Below, one piece after another: positions 27,222-38,172 of a DNA stretch of 64,000 bases (within the stretch, counting starts at the first letter, position 1; each line of letters opens with the position of its first letter). The stretch is taken from positions 1-64,000 of the forward strand of contig CAJEXL010000010.1 of the NCBI GenBank assembly GCA_903994365.1, given 5' to 3'. The notes below the pieces were generated by a model. The model ran no database searches. It was not told the origin of the DNA and worked only from the letters and a program-made list of their open reading frames with translations. This DNA comes from an uncultured Chlorobiaceae bacterium (GTDB taxonomy: Bacteria; Bacteroidota; Chlorobiia; Chlorobiales; Chlorobiaceae). A program made the position numbers and the translations under genes.

Positions 27222-28862
27222 TCAGCAGTTACGCACGGTCGAAGAGTTACGATCCTTGATGGTGCTCTCGTCGAACTCGTCCCAGTTGTGCTCGTCGTGC
27301 TCGCGCTGGTAACCAGCCTCTTTCAAGCCGAAGCTCATGTCGGCGACCATTTCCGGACGCAGTTCCTTGAGGTTTTTTACCTCCTCCTGCGTAAGAATTC
27401 TTGACTTGTCGAAGCCGAGATCAATCTCAATCTTGCGGTTCTTGGTTTTGACGCGGTCAATGTCGTAAAAACGCTTGGTAATGGTGGTCTGTGCAAATGC
27501 TTTCAGACAGCCAAGCATATACTTGCGGACATAGGGGTCCTTGATCCATGGGTAGCCAAAGAAGGTTTTGCGTGCATAGAAGCGTGCATAGGATTTCAGC
27601 ACAAGCTTGAGTACATCCTCACGCTCCATATTATCCGGCTTGATAATCGGCGTCACAAAGTTGTACTTGGAGTAGTCGCGTACCTCCACCCTGTCGCCAA
27701 GCTCCTTGAAGAGGTCGGAAAAGGGCCATGGGGTATAAATTGTCCAGTTGGCCATATCAGGATCCCAGTCTCTGCAGAGCTGGTAGGTCTCCTCAATGGT
27801 TTCAGGAGTTTCATGTTCGAGACCCATAACGAACTGCGCTTCAGCGACAATGCCGTTTTTCTGCAAGAGCTTGATAGCCAGCTTGTTCTCTTCAATAGTT
27901 GTCTCTTTACGGAAGCGGTTCAGGTTCATCTGGCTGGCAGCTTCTGTACCGAGCGAGACGTGCACAAGGCCTGCTTTGCGGAAGAAGGGCAGCAGATCAG
28001 CATCGCGCATGATGTCAGTCACTCGGGTGTTGATACCCCAGGTAACATCAAGTTTACGGTCGATAAGCTCCTGACAGAGCGAAACAAATTTCTGCTTGTT
28101 GATGGTTGGCTCCTCATCGGCGAGGATGAAAAAGCCCACTTTGTACTGTTTGACCAGTACCTCAATTTCATCGACGAAAAGCTTGGGACTGCGCGCACGG
28201 TAGCGACGCCAGAACTGCCACTGTGAGCAGAAGGTGCAGGTAAATGGACAGCCTCTGGCAAAGTTTGGAACAGCAAGACGGCAGTTCAGAGGAGTGTAAA
28301 TATATTTATCCCAATCGTAAAGGCTCCAGTCGGGGGAGAGTGTATCAAGATCTTCAATAACAGGATGTGCTGCGGTGGCAAACACTTTGCCGTCGTTATC
28401 AATGTAGGCGATACCGGTGATTTCACCTCTGTTTTTCAGGTCGGTTCCGGCGGCAATCTCTCTGATGAGGTTAACAGTTACCTCTTCACCTTCACCACGG
28501 ACAACGTAATCGGTTTCGGGAGCTTCACTCAGTACCTGAGGGTACATGAAGGTTGAGTGAATTCCTCCCATAATCGTCTTGATCTTTGGGTTCACCTTTT
28601 TGGCGATCTTCATGATAGCCTGTGCCTTGAAGATTGACGGGGTGATATTGGTTACCATCACCACATCCGGATTGTTTTTACGGATGATCTCCTCAATCTG
28701 GTCGTCAGGAATATCTTCAGCCATAGCGTCAACAAAACGCACCTGATCAAATCCAGCCTTTTTCAGTGCACCACCAATATAAGCGACCCAGCTTGGTGTC
28801 CAGTTACCGGCAATTTCGGCTCCACCTGAATGATAATTTGGTTGAACCATCAGTATTTTCAT
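27222..28862 (-). CDS. bchE: Mg-protoporphyrin IX monomethyl ester oxidative cyclase, anaerobic
   Basis: 546 residues. A B12-binding-like Rossmann domain covers the N-terminal 190 residues (ILMVQPNYHSGGAEIAGNW, VVMVTNITPSIFKAQ, MGGIHSTFMYPQVL), and the radical SAM domain has C205-x3-C209-x2-C212 in RGCPFTCTFC. BchE closes the isocyclic ring E of the pigment without oxygen, using SAM and probably cobalamin, which suits a strict anaerobe. A GGAGG site lies before the ATG. It is the last gene of the bchH-bchM-bchE group on this strand. Confidence 0.92.
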   Translation of the reverse strand: MKILMVQPNYHSGGAEIAGNWTPSWVAYIGGALKKAGFDQVRFVDAMAEDIPDDQIEEIIRKNNPDVVMVTNITPSIFKAQAIMKIAKKVNPKIKTIMGGIHSTFMYPQVLSEAPETDYVVRGEGEEVTVNLIREIAAGTDLKNRGEITGIAYIDNDGKVFATAAHPVIEDLDTLSPDWSLYDWDKYIYTPLNCRLAVPNFARGCPFTCTFCSQWQFWRRYRARSPKLFVDEIEVLVKQYKVGFFILADEEPTINKQKFVSLCQELIDRKLDVTWGINTRVTDIMRDADLLPFFRKAGLVHVSLGTEAASQMNLNRFRKETTIEENKLAIKLLQKNGIVAEAQFVMGLEHETPETIEETYQLCRDWDPDMANWTIYTPWPFSDLFKELGDRVEVRDYSKYNFVTPIIKPDNMEREDVLKLVLKSYARFYARKTFFGYPWIKDPYVRKYMLGCLKAFAQTTITKRFYDIDRVKTKNRKIEIDLGFDKSRILTQEEVKNLKELRPEMVADMSFGLKEAGYQREHDEHNWDEFDESTIKDRNSSTVRNC

Positions 28863-29057
28863 CGGTCTCCATCCTCCAGATATGTTTTTTTTACGAAATA
28901 GTCACTTGTTGTGCAATACATCGGAAATTCTGCGCAGCCTGAAAAAAAGCCACGAACTACCAATTTACAATTTATTTAGAAAAACTTCATAGGGTTTTTT
29001 CTTCCACAAGAACCCTGATTACCGGTAAAACATTCACTGTTTTTATATAGAGTCATC

Positions 29058-29756
29058 TCAGCGGTGGCTGGCATTCATCAGCATGGTGTGATAAAAGCCG
29101 AAACTGATCTTTTCTCTGCTCTTCACCTGCATACCATCTTTTTCCATTGCTCTTTTCATCTCTTCATCGCGGATCATCTGGATGGTCGTGCGGCGCTCCT
29201 TTTTTGGAAAATAGCCACCAGCCCAATGCATGAGAGCAAGAAGGTTATTATAAGGGGCGTATGTGAAAATAATTGCCCCTTTGGTAAGGCGGCTCAAGTT
29301 GCTGAAGGCCTGGGCAAACCCTTCTGCCGGGTAATGGATAAGTACGTCAAAGCAGACAACAGCATCGTACTTTCCGCTTACCGACTCAATGGTGTTGACT
29401 TCGAATTCGATGTTTTTCTCTACTCCCTGCTTGATGGCTTCAGCTCTTGCCCTGTCAACCATCTGTGAGGCAATATCGACTGCTTTTACCTTGTAGCCTG
29501 CCTTGGCAAGCCTGATGCTGAAGAGTCCTGTGCCGCAGCCAGCATCAAGTACCGTTGCGCCTTTTGGCAGTCCAAGTTGCTGGAGCCAGTCGAATGCCTT
29601 GTCCATCATGACGGCGTGGCCTTGACGGACTGTATTGCGTACGGAAGAGAGTTTGTCGTCTCCGTATATTGATGCCCATCGCTGAAAGCCCTGCCCGTTA
29701 AAATAGGAACGGAGCATTTTCTTGTGTTCTTCAGCATTGAATGAGGAGCTGCTCAT
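29058..29756 (-). CDS. bchM: Mg-protoporphyrin IX methyltransferase
   Basis: About 232 residues from the ATG at 29756. SAM-binding motif I is [20 protein letters not shown], followed by [12 protein letters not shown] and [11 protein letters not shown]. The end includes [20 protein letters not shown], typical of BchM/ChlM. It methylates the C13 propionate of Mg-protoporphyrin, giving the BchE substrate. The frame is open for 27 more codons upstream, but [21 protein letters not shown] is the expected family start. Confidence 0.9.
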   Translation of the reverse strand: MSSSSFNAEEHKKMLRSYFNGQGFQRWASIYGDDKLSSVRNTVRQGHAVMMDKAFDWLQQLGLPKGATVLDAGCGTGLFSIRLAKAGYKVKAVDIASQMVDRARAEAIKQGVEKNIEFEVNTIESVSGKYDAVVCFDVLIHYPAEGFAQAFSNLSRLTKGAIIFTYAPYNNLLALMHWAGGYFPKKERRTTIQMIRDEEMKRAMEKDGMQVKSREKISFGFYHTMLMNASHR

Positions 29757-30032
29757 GGTAAAGGATTTGACGGTTGTAGTGTTGATTGCAAAAAATATGG
29801 GTGATAATCTTTTATCATTCACTTTGAGGCCATACAAGCTGGTTGAAGGCCGAATATACCAAATGGAGTGGCAATAAAGAAATAGAGTGGTATCCTGAGG
29901 CTGATGAGGCGAGAACAGGCAATTTCAAACAGCACTAATTAGGGCTTTACTCTGCCTCGGGTTCACTTAGCGTCGTAGTATTGGACGATTCTGTGGTATG
30001 TCCAATTTCAACTGAGAGATTAAATCGCTATA

Positions 30033-30108
30033 GGAATATATTCCTCGAAGCTGTGCTTCGTGAAAGCATTTCTAAACATTGCTTCATACCTCGTAGCTCT
30101 GCTGCGGG
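30033..30108. repeat. Cluster of three short palindromes in the bchM-bchH gap
   Basis: Within 76 bases lie GGAATATATTCC (perfect 12-base palindrome, 30033-30044), CGAAGC-tgt-GCTTCG (30046-30060) and CCTCGTAGC-tct-GCTGCGGG (30090-30108, stem with two G-U pairs). The gap of about 500 bases between bchM and bchH contains no gene. The compact arrangement looks like a repeat unit dispersed in a genome or a structured RNA. No copy was recognised elsewhere in this window. Confidence 0.5.
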
Positions 30109-30195
30109 ATAGTTGATTACTGCGTGAAAATGTGAATAAATAGTGTGATCAAAGTGGTTTTTGCGGTAGATTTTTTATTTCTTTTCAGTAAAAGC

Positions 30196-30240
30196 TTATA
30201 ACGCAAAAGCACGGTTCATCATCGTGCTTTTGCGTTATAA
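30196..30240. terminator. Long perfect hairpin just downstream of bchH
   Basis: An 18-bp perfect stem (30196-30213 with 30223-30240) encloses a 9-base loop, 20 bases after the bchH stop. On the - strand it could end or protect the bchH transcript; the T-run after it is weak. Confidence 0.6.
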
Positions 30241-30259
30241 GGATCAATGAGAGAGTTGT

Positions 30260-33200
30260 TTAAACCTCAATCCCCTCAAGGCGATCTTCGAGGTCGGAGT
30301 AGATCTCCTGGAGTTTTTCGATCATGTCGGGGTCTGCACTCCACATACCTCGTCCACTTGCTTCGAGCATACGGCCTACAATGTTTTTGAAGGCTTTAGG
30401 ATTGACCTTCATGAGGCGTTCCCGCATTTTCGGATCCATGGCGTAGGTCTCTGCCGCCTCTTTGTAGACCCAGTCGTCAACGCCTTTGGTGACAGCATCC
30501 CAACCAAGCATGTAAGTAAAGCGGTTGCTGATTTCTGCAGCGCCACTGTGCCCCTGCTCGAGCATGGTCTCGAACCATTTCGGGTTGAGCAGTTTGCTGC
30601 GGAACTCCACCTTCAGTGCCTTGTCGGCATCGTCAATCTTAACATCCGCAGTAAAGGTCTCGACATAATTCAGTTTGACGTTGTCACCTTTCGGGTTGCG
30701 GCGGCGAGCGGAAAGCTGGAGCGCTCCCGATGAGGAGAAGTAGCGATCAATGTCGGTAATGCCGAACTCAGCCGAGTCAACCTGCTGCACAACGCGATCG
30801 ACGGTGCTGAGAAGCCCTTTAAGGATATCAGTCTGCTGGTCGCCGTAGCGGTTGCCGCCATAAGCGAAACCGGTTCGTTTGATAAACATATTGTCAAGAT
30901 CCTCTTCTGACTCCCATGCTGAATCTTCGACTAGCTCTTCGACCTGTGAGCCATAAGCACCGGGCGCTTGGGTGAAGAGGCGCGATGTCGCGCTCTCAAA
31001 ATCCTTGCCCTCTTTCAGGGCGGCATCGACATGTTTTTTGATATGATTCATCTCATGCGGCTCAATGGCTTTCGCAGCATCCTTGACCAGTTTGTCGAGA
31101 TGGTCGACAAGGACGCCAAAGGTGTCGCGGAAAATTGAGCTGATCTGTATCAGCACATCAATTCTCGGACGACCAAGCTTTTCAAGTGGTACCAGACGGT
31201 AGTGGCTGATTTTGCCCTGTCCATCATAAGCTGGTTCAGCGCCCATGAGGTGAATGATGACGGCTACGGCTTCGCCCTTGCTTTTGATGGTATCAAGTCC
31301 CCAGAGCACTTGTGCAATGGTTTCAGGATATTCGCCATTATTCTCCTCGGTGTGGCGGTTGAGGATTGATTCGGCAATCTGCTTGCCCCGTTTAAAGGCA
31401 AGCTCTGAAGGAATACGCCATGGATCAATGGCGTGGATGTTGCGTCCTGTTGGCAGAATGCCAGCACCGTCACGCACCAGATCGCCGCCCGGACCTGAAG
31501 GGATATACTCGCCACAAAGGGCTCGCAGGAAGCCTTTCATCTCATTGCGGTTGTCCTCAAGGGCAAGCTTCAGGGCAAGGCCATCCTGCAGTGCGCCATT
31601 GATAGCCTCAACCATATCCGGTGATATTTTGGCACCATTGGTCAGCTTGTTGAAGAGGTTTGTCGGGTTGCTCTTGCCAAAAATGGTCTGTTCGATAAAC
31701 TCTTTGGTGTGCCCATCTACAATTTCACGCGCAGTCATCGCCAGTTGCTCGCCTTTTCGGGCACGGGTGGCCAGCGAGGCGTAGTCGCCATAGGTTCGGT
31801 CTTCACCGATGGCCTGCATGATTATTGATGGCAGTGATTTTTCATTGCCGCGTACCTTCAGGTATTCGGTAATGGTGGTTACCTGGGTTTCAAGCTTCGG
31901 TGTCTCTCCAAAAATGTGCAGCGAGTTCGAGATCAAGCGCCCCTCAAGCTCCATCATATAGGTGTAAAGACGGCTGATATAGTTCTGGAACTCCTCTCCT
32001 TCAACGCGAGGGCAATCATCCGTGAGGTTGAGCTGCTGTGCCTTGGTGATAATAACCTCTTCGGTTTCGGCATCCGCAGTAGTGTGCAGTCCCCGTTCGC
32101 GGTAATCATTCAGCATCTCCTTGAAGGCAGGCAACTCCTTGTAGAGGCCAGCGCGTGCCAGCGGCGGGATGTTGTGTGAAATCATGGTGGCATAACCACG
32201 ACGTTTGGCAATATTGGCCTCGCTCGGGTTATTGATAGGATAAATATAGAAGTGCGGCACTTCACCAAGCAGAATGTCTGACCAGCAGTCGCCGGTAACG
32301 CCAAGCTGCAGTCCGGGCATCCACTCTACGGTGCCGTGCATACCAACGTGTACCATGGCGTTAGCCTGGAAAATGCGGCTGATCCAGCGATAGAAGGCGA
32401 TATACTGATGGTGGGGTGTATTCTCCTTGTCGAACAGCAGACGCATCGGGTCACCCTGGATGCCAAGGCGTGGCTGAACACCGATAAAGACATTGCCGAA
32501 GGTGATGCCACCGATAAAGAGCTTGTCTGGCTTGATTGGTGCAATTTCACCGGGGAAACCGCTCCAGCGTCCCTCAATGCGCTCCCGCTCCCTGCTGCTG
32601 GTGATACTGTTGAACTGTTCTCGGTCGATGGCAAAGCAATCCTGCTCGTGTGCCTGGATTTCGTAATCGGTTGCTTTGTCGAGCATGGCAAGCAGAGCTT
32701 CCGGTGATTCCGGCAGCTCACCGATATCATACCCTTCAGTGCGCAGCGAGAGCAGAATGTTATAAATACTTTTGGGGACGTCCAGCAGGGCAGCGCTGGC
32801 CTTTTTACCCATGCCGGGCGGATAGTCGTACACCACCAGAGCAACTTTTTTGTCTTTGTTGGGAACCTGGCGCAGCTCTGAAAACTTTTTGGCAAGTCCG
32901 GCAAGCCTTTCGAGGCGGTCAGGAACCGTCTGCAGGCGTCCATCCTTGATGGCTCCAAGCACAACCGGGCAGACAGCGCCATCCATTTCAGGCAGCGAGT
33001 AGGTCATGGCAGACTGGAGAGGTACTACGCCCTGCGACTTCCATGAGGTGAAATCCTGAATAAAGAGTGGCTGTGAAACCACATAAGGTGCGTTGATTTT
33101 TCCAAGAATCTCTTCGCGTGCGGCTGATGATGCGCCTGGCGTTGTTGCGCCAGCGGGGCCGCCCACAAAGCCAAAGCCCATCATGTTGACCAGCATATCG

Positions 33201-34063
33201 ATGTTGTTGTGCGTAAACCACTCCCTGGCGGCAACGTGACCCTCAACACCCATCACAAAGACCGGCAGGGGGTTGAGCCCCTTGGCCTCAATGGCGCGTA
33301 TGGTATTGTCAATATATTCCTTCTCCTGCAAGAGATGCTTGCGGAAGAAAAGCAGGCCGATATTGCGTTTTTTGGTTGCATTTCGGTCGCGTTTGTGAAG
33401 CCATTTTTCGTAATGGTGGAGATCTTTAAGGTATTCTGGTGCATCAGGATGATAGAAACCCATGGTTGGTACCTCCTGTACTTTTTCAACCTTGACGCCA
33501 ACCTCGAAATATTCTGCCAGGATGTAGTTAAACATCGAAGCCAGATTGTCGGTGGTGGGGTTCATCCAGTAGGTATAGACCTGCATCCAGTTCTTGAAAT
33601 CTTTGGCCTTTTTCGGTATCAGCGGGAGCATGGTGCGCATGATTTTAAGCAGCTTCATGTAACCATAAAGAGCGTCCTCATCGCGTCCCTTTACCAGCAT
33701 CTTCGCAACTTTCTTGACGATATCAGGCATTCCACTTCCATCACCCGAGACCACATAATTGCCAATTTTAGTCATCTGCATCACTTCAGGCATTGACTCG
33801 TAGGCAAATACAACTTTAACTTTTGATTGATTGACTTGTTCCTGCAGCCAGTCAGCCTGTCCCTTGAATTGAATCAGGGTGGTAAAAATACAGTCGGCAT
33901 TGTGGATAGCTTCTGCGGCTTCAGGGTTCTGATGCTCGAGGTCTTGATCGGTCCACTGAGTCAATTCGGCATGATCAGCAATTTTTGAGGTTACTTCGCG
34001 CCAAACACGCTGATTGCATTGTTCCATACCGACAATAGCGGCAATTCTGATTTTATCGTGCAT
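30260..34063 (-). CDS. bchH: Magnesium chelatase large subunit (BchH/BchS/BchT family)
   Basis: 1267 residues, the full length of the porphyrin-binding subunit of Mg chelatase, related to CobN. Recognisable segments include VHVGMHGTVEWMPGLQLGVTGDCWSD near 590 and GANRYGDQQTD-like sequence near 1075 (FAYGGNRYGDQQTD). With BchI and BchD it inserts Mg2+ into protoporphyrin IX, the branch point to bacteriochlorophyll. Green sulfur bacteria carry up to three paralogues (BchH, BchS, BchT). Adjacency to bchM and bchE favours BchH, but BchS cannot be excluded without a tree. No BchI or BchD lies in the window. Confidence 0.88.
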   Translation of the reverse strand: MHDKIRIAAIVGMEQCNQRVWREVTSKIADHAELTQWTDQDLEHQNPEAAEAIHNADCIFTTLIQFKGQADWLQEQVNQSKVKVVFAYESMPEVMQMTKIGNYVVSGDGSGMPDIVKKVAKMLVKGRDEDALYGYMKLLKIMRTMLPLIPKKAKDFKNWMQVYTYWMNPTTDNLASMFNYILAEYFEVGVKVEKVQEVPTMGFYHPDAPEYLKDLHHYEKWLHKRDRNATKKRNIGLLFFRKHLLQEKEYIDNTIRAIEAKGLNPLPVFVMGVEGHVAAREWFTHNNIDMLVNMMGFGFVGGPAGATTPGASSAAREEILGKINAPYVVSQPLFIQDFTSWKSQGVVPLQSAMTYSLPEMDGAVCPVVLGAIKDGRLQTVPDRLERLAGLAKKFSELRQVPNKDKKVALVVYDYPPGMGKKASAALLDVPKSIYNILLSLRTEGYDIGELPESPEALLAMLDKATDYEIQAHEQDCFAIDREQFNSITSSRERERIEGRWSGFPGEIAPIKPDKLFIGGITFGNVFIGVQPRLGIQGDPMRLLFDKENTPHHQYIAFYRWISRIFQANAMVHVGMHGTVEWMPGLQLGVTGDCWSDILLGEVPHFYIYPINNPSEANIAKRRGYATMISHNIPPLARAGLYKELPAFKEMLNDYRERGLHTTADAETEEVIITKAQQLNLTDDCPRVEGEEFQNYISRLYTYMMELEGRLISNSLHIFGETPKLETQVTTITEYLKVRGNEKSLPSIIMQAIGEDRTYGDYASLATRARKGEQLAMTAREIVDGHTKEFIEQTIFGKSNPTNLFNKLTNGAKISPDMVEAINGALQDGLALKLALEDNRNEMKGFLRALCGEYIPSGPGGDLVRDGAGILPTGRNIHAIDPWRIPSELAFKRGKQIAESILNRHTEENNGEYPETIAQVLWGLDTIKSKGEAVAVIIHLMGAEPAYDGQGKISHYRLVPLEKLGRPRIDVLIQISSIFRDTFGVLVDHLDKLVKDAAKAIEPHEMNHIKKHVDAALKEGKDFESATSRLFTQAPGAYGSQVEELVEDSAWESEEDLDNMFIKRTGFAYGGNRYGDQQTDILKGLLSTVDRVVQQVDSAEFGITDIDRYFSSSGALQLSARRRNPKGDNVKLNYVETFTADVKIDDADKALKVEFRSKLLNPKWFETMLEQGHSGAAEISNRFTYMLGWDAVTKGVDDWVYKEAAETYAMDPKMRERLMKVNPKAFKNIVGRMLEASGRGMWSADPDMIEKLQEIYSDLEDRLEGIEV

Positions 34064-34146
34064 AGAAATACAAGAAATATACGTTTGTTTGTGGTTTTAA
34101 CAGAACTGCAAAATGTAATAAAATCTCATGATGTAAACTAACGATT

Positions 34147-34185
34147 AAAAAAAAGAGCCAGCCCTTGGTGGTTCATGGGCTGGCT
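34147..34185 (-). terminator. Intrinsic terminator after the TonB receptor locus
   Basis: AGCCAGCCC and GGGCTGGCT form a 9-bp stem with a 12-base loop. On the - strand it is followed by a U-run (the plus-strand A-run at 34147-34154). Confidence 0.75.
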
Positions 34186-34219
34186 GGGGTCACGACCTTA
34201 TTGTTCCAAGGGGTTCTGA

Positions 34220-36671
34220 TCAGAATGTGAAATCCACTCCTGCAACAAAACTGCGCCCGGGAGCACGGAACCACTCTGCTTTTTCGTATTGGACGTTGCC
34301 GATGTTACGGCAGAGGAGGCTTAGCACAGCAGTGTCAGCAGCCAGATATTTTACACCGGTGTTGAGAACGATGAAGTCGCCGGGATAATTCAACCCTGCG
34401 GTGTTGGTGTAGTGACTTATCGCCTTGTACTTGCTATAGCGCCCGTTCAGGTTGAACGCAAGCTGGTTGAGGGGTTTAAAGGTAACACCTGCCGATACCG
34501 TATGTTCGGGCCGGTAAGCAAGCCACGTCGGGTCAGGATTGTCATCATTAAAAACTGTTGGATTGCTAACAGTGTAGCTTCTGTTTTTGGCATTCATGTA
34601 GGTGTAAGCTGCGTTTAGCGCCCACTCACTTGTCGGCTTGTAATTCAAGCTTGTCTCAATACCCCAGATACGTGCTTTTGTAATGTTTGTGTATTGAAAT
34701 GTGCGATCTGAAGCTATAATTGACTCAATAAGGTCATTATAGTCGTTCAGGAATCCAGCTACATCAAGCGATACCTTGTCACCGAACTGCTTGAACATAC
34801 CGATCTCATAGGCGGTCATGCTCTCCTTATCGAGGGCGGGATTTGGTATTCCTGCATAAGGTCCAGCACTGCGAATAAAGCGCTCGTAGAGCGTCGGTGC
34901 CCGAAAACTCATGCACCAAGATGCACGGAAGCTCATATCATCCATTGCCTTGAAGTTGAGCGCTACACGCGGGCTGAAGGCATCGACGGATTGGTTTTCG
35001 ATGGTTGCCGTTTTTGTGTCATAGGTGTAGGGTGGAAAAAAACCATGAGGATTTTTGTAATCCAGATATGTTGTTTCATCGGTATTGATGCCATTCCAGT
35101 CATAGCGCAAAGAGAGGAGAGAGGTCAGCTTGTCAGTGATCTTCCACTCATCCTGCACAAATGCAGCCCAACTTTTTTCGTTTATATCGCCAAGAACATT
35201 TGCCGTCGGTTTTTCGGCTGTGAGTTGAGTTGTTTTCAAATCAGTTGTGCTGCCTTCAAGGCCAACAACCAGGCGATTAGAGTTGTTTACCCTCCAGTCA
35301 AGTTTTGTGCCCGCACCGAAACGGTCGGAATAGGTTTCGTTATAATCTCCAGGAGCTTTAGAGTAATAAGGTATTGGAACAGAGATTTGTTGAGCACCAG
35401 TTGTATTGTATTCGTATCTGGTTCCGTTATGGGTATAGTAGATTCGAGTGTCAATGCTGAGATGGTCACTCAGTAGGTTTACATAGTTTAGCCCGACCAA
35501 GGCATTTTTACGCTTGATGAGATCATCGTCAAAGTATAGGCTGTTATTAATATCATAAGCGCGTTCAGGGTGGGCCGTGAATACCGTGAAACTATTCCCG
35601 GTGTACCACTCGTATGCGTATCCACCGTTTGTCTCACTGTATGATGTGCTGAGCAGCAGATACTGCTTGGCATCAATGTCGTAGCGTGCTTTCAGTTTTA
35701 CGTCATTGAGTTCAGTCTGGGCGTTCTGACGGTAGCCATCGTCTTTGCTAGTGCGTATAAAGCAGACTGTAATTCAGTTTGCCGCTCTTGTTGCCCAACC
35801 CAACGTAGCTGTTCCAGAACATGGGGTGTGTCCGTCTACAAAAAACTGACTTTGGTCGCTGGACGGTGGCGCGTCGTAGAAACCTCCGCTGACACCGGCT
35901 TTCACCTCCATTTTATCAGGAAGGTGGCCGAAGACGTTCACCACCCCTCCCATTGCTCCAGAGCCATAAAGGGTCGCAGCAGCGCCTTTCAGGATCTCTA
36001 CCTTGTCAGCGGTATTCATGTTGACTGATGACCAGGCAACTTCACCTGACTCAGGCGCATTGATCGGGAAGCCGTCGTAAAATGCACTGACACGAGTGCC
36101 TATACCACCGCCCTGGTAAGTATTTGATCCACGGATTTGAACAGCCGATGAGGTTTGACCACCTGCACGTGTAACAACAACAACGGGAACATCTTCAATA
36201 ACTTTGTCAAGTGTCGGGTTGGATTCCTGTTTGACCTTTTCATGCGAGACCACATTGGCAGTAACCGGCACATCAAGCCGATCCTGTTTGTAGAGTGAGG
36301 CGCCAACCACAACTTCTGATGCCATAATCGTCGTCTGGCCAAGTTGGAGGTTGACCTCGGTTGTTTTGTCACTGCTGACGTTTATCACTTGACTTGCAGG
36401 GGCGTAACCAACAATTGATATAGCAATCTTCTGCTGTTTTGCGGGGACGTTCTGGAGGGTAAAGTTGCCGTTCATATCGGTAGCGGTGCCAATGGTGGTG
36501 CCAGCAATGGTAACCGAAGCGCCGAAGTCCCCTTCACCGTCGGATTTGTCGATGATTTTGCCTTTTAACTGTGCCAGTATCGGCTCCGTAGGAGGGAAGA
36601 GGCAGCAATGATGCCGTCAGGCAAAACGCTGAAAGGACAAAACGAGAAGCCCGAGCATGTTTTGTTTTCAT
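34220..36671 (-). pseudogene. TonB-dependent outer-membrane receptor, disrupted by several small indels
   Basis: A signal peptide (MKTKHARASRFVLSAFCLTASLLPLPSYGA, ATG at 36671), a carboxypeptidase-like regulatory domain, a plug (VQIRGSNTYQGGGIGTRVSAFYDGF) and a beta-barrel ending in ...VDFTF are all present but not in one frame. An extra A in an AAAA run near 36563-36566 breaks the frame after the signal peptide. A one-base loss at a C-run near 35815, then a two-base loss near 35757, misread about 20 codons and give a TGA at 35774-35776. After that the frame is restored to the end. Such receptors import metal chelates or cobalamin/heme-like compounds; the neighbour bchH belongs to the CobN-related family. 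Sequencing error is the alternative to true decay. Confidence 0.75.
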
Positions 36672-36912
36672 GATTGTATCTGGTTTTGTTGCAGTGATTC
36701 GTACAAATAAAAACAGACTTACTTTTTTGTGTACAGCCTCCGACTTGCACCTGAAGCATGAAAACCGTCTACATCCTGACAATGGGATCACGTGAGACAT
36801 ATACTGTTCACACCGTGCATGCAATCAACGATTCAATCTATGAAAAAATCAAAGAAAATACTCAGAGGTTGGAGTGAAACGGTAGATATAAGCAGGAGTT
36901 AGCGCAATAATG

Positions 36913-36944
36913 AAAAAAAATACTCCCAGGCAGTTACCGGGGAG
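36913..36944 (-). terminator. Intrinsic terminator after the AONS/SPT-like gene
   Basis: On the - strand CTCCCCGG-taactg-CCTGGGAG (one mismatch) is followed by TATTTTTTTT, 26 bases after the stop codon. Confidence 0.7.
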
Positions 36945-36969
36945 AGTAAAAAGAGGAGGGGTTATACGC

Positions 36970-38172
36970 TCAGATGACACCAAGTTCTCTGCCGATGGTG
37001 CAGAATTCAGTGATGACCTTATCGAGGTGTACGCGTTTGTGTGTTGCCATAAAACTGGTGCGGAGCGCTTCGTGGCCAGGCATGACACCAGGACGAATGA
37101 ATGCGTTGACATAAACTCCCGCATCGAAAAGTTTTTTCCAGAACAGAAGGGTTTTTACCTGATCTTTGATCAGCACGGTGACTATGGCCGTACGCGATGA
37201 CATAAGGGTAAATCCTGCTTTGAGCAGTGCCTGGCGAACGTAGTCGGTGTTGGAAATCAGTCGTTCTGTAAGCTCTGGTTCAGTACGGATAATCTCAAGA
37301 GTGGTCAGAACTGCCGCTACACTGGCCGGAGTTGGGGAGGCACTGAAGATCAGTGAAGCTGCGTTATGCTTGATATAGTTGATGACTGAACGGTCGCCAA
37401 CAACATAGCCTCCGAGTGAACCGAATGTCTTTGAGAAGGTTCCCATGATGAGGTCAACCTCATTGACCAAGCCAAACTCTGACGGTGTGCCTCTGCCGTT
37501 TTTGCCGATCACACCGACGGCGTGAGCGTCATCAATGAGAATACGTGCACCATATTTGTTTGCCAGTTGCACAAGGTGCGGGAGATCAACAATTTCTCCG
37601 GAGACCGAAAAAACTCCATCAGAGACGATCAGTCGGCTTGAAGCTTCAGGAATAGTCTGAAGAACACGCTCCAGATCTTCCATGTTGTTGTGGTTGTAGC
37701 GTACCAGGTTTGCTCCCGCCCCCTGAGCCATAATGGAGGCAGCCACAAGGCTTGCATGGTTGTCGCGGTCGGATACAATGTATTCGCCCCGCTGTACCAG
37801 TGTAGGGATGATGCCCTGACCGGTCTGGTAGCCGGTGCTGAAGAGCAGGCAGCGCTCCTTCTCAAAAAAGTCGGCAAGCTTCTCCTCCAGTTCTACGTGA
37901 AGGTTGACCGTTCCGGTCATGTAACGGGAGCCACTGCAGCTTGTTCCGTATTTGTTGATTGCTTCGATTGAGGCTGCCTTTACCCTTGGGTCTGCGGTAA
38001 GGCCAAGATAGTTGTTTGATCCAGCCATAACCAGCTTTCGTCCCCCAAAAGAGACAACAGGACCCTCGTTTTCGTCTATTGGATGAAAAAAAGGATAGAT
38101 GCCTTGAGCCTTTACTTCATCAGCAATGGTATAATCAATGCACTTTTTGAATAAGTCTTTCGTTTTCTCCAC
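36970..38172 (-). CDS. Alpha-oxoamine synthase, serine-palmitoyltransferase-like (alternatively KBL/BioF)
   Basis: 400 residues of PLP fold-type I. The PLP lysine is K248 in [13 protein letters not shown], with H139 (DNHASL) stacking and D215/H217 in DDAHAVG. The start [34 protein letters not shown] is closer to the Bacteroidetes serine palmitoyltransferase group than to KBL or BioF, whose N-termini differ. The reaction would condense an acyl thioester with serine for sphingoid base synthesis. An aminoglycosphingolipid was reported for Chlorobium limicola (from memory), which fits. The next gene, divergently transcribed, is an extended SDR. The substrate is not proven by sequence. Confidence 0.7.
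   Translation of the reverse strand: MEKTKDLFKKCIDYTIADEVKAQGIYPFFHPIDENEGPVVSFGGRKLVMAGSNNYLGLTADPRVKAASIEAINKYGTSCSGSRYMTGTVNLHVELEEKLADFFEKERCLLFSTGYQTGQGIIPTLVQRGEYIVSDRDNHASLVAASIMAQGAGANLVRYNHNNMEDLERVLQTIPEASSRLIVSDGVFSVSGEIVDLPHLVQLANKYGARILIDDAHAVGVIGKNGRGTPSEFGLVNEVDLIMGTFSKTFGSLGGYVVGDRSVINYIKHNAASLIFSASPTPASVAAVLTTLEIIRTEPELTERLISNTDYVRQALLKAGFTLMSSRTAIVTVLIKDQVKTLLFWKKLFDAGVYVNAFIRPGVMPGHEALRTSFMATHKRVHLDKVITEFCTIGRELGVI

Noticed and set aside
36672..36850. Possible cobalamin riboswitch before the TonB receptor
   Set aside because: A GGTGCAAGTC-like stretch occurs, but the B12 box and the surrounding paired core are missing.
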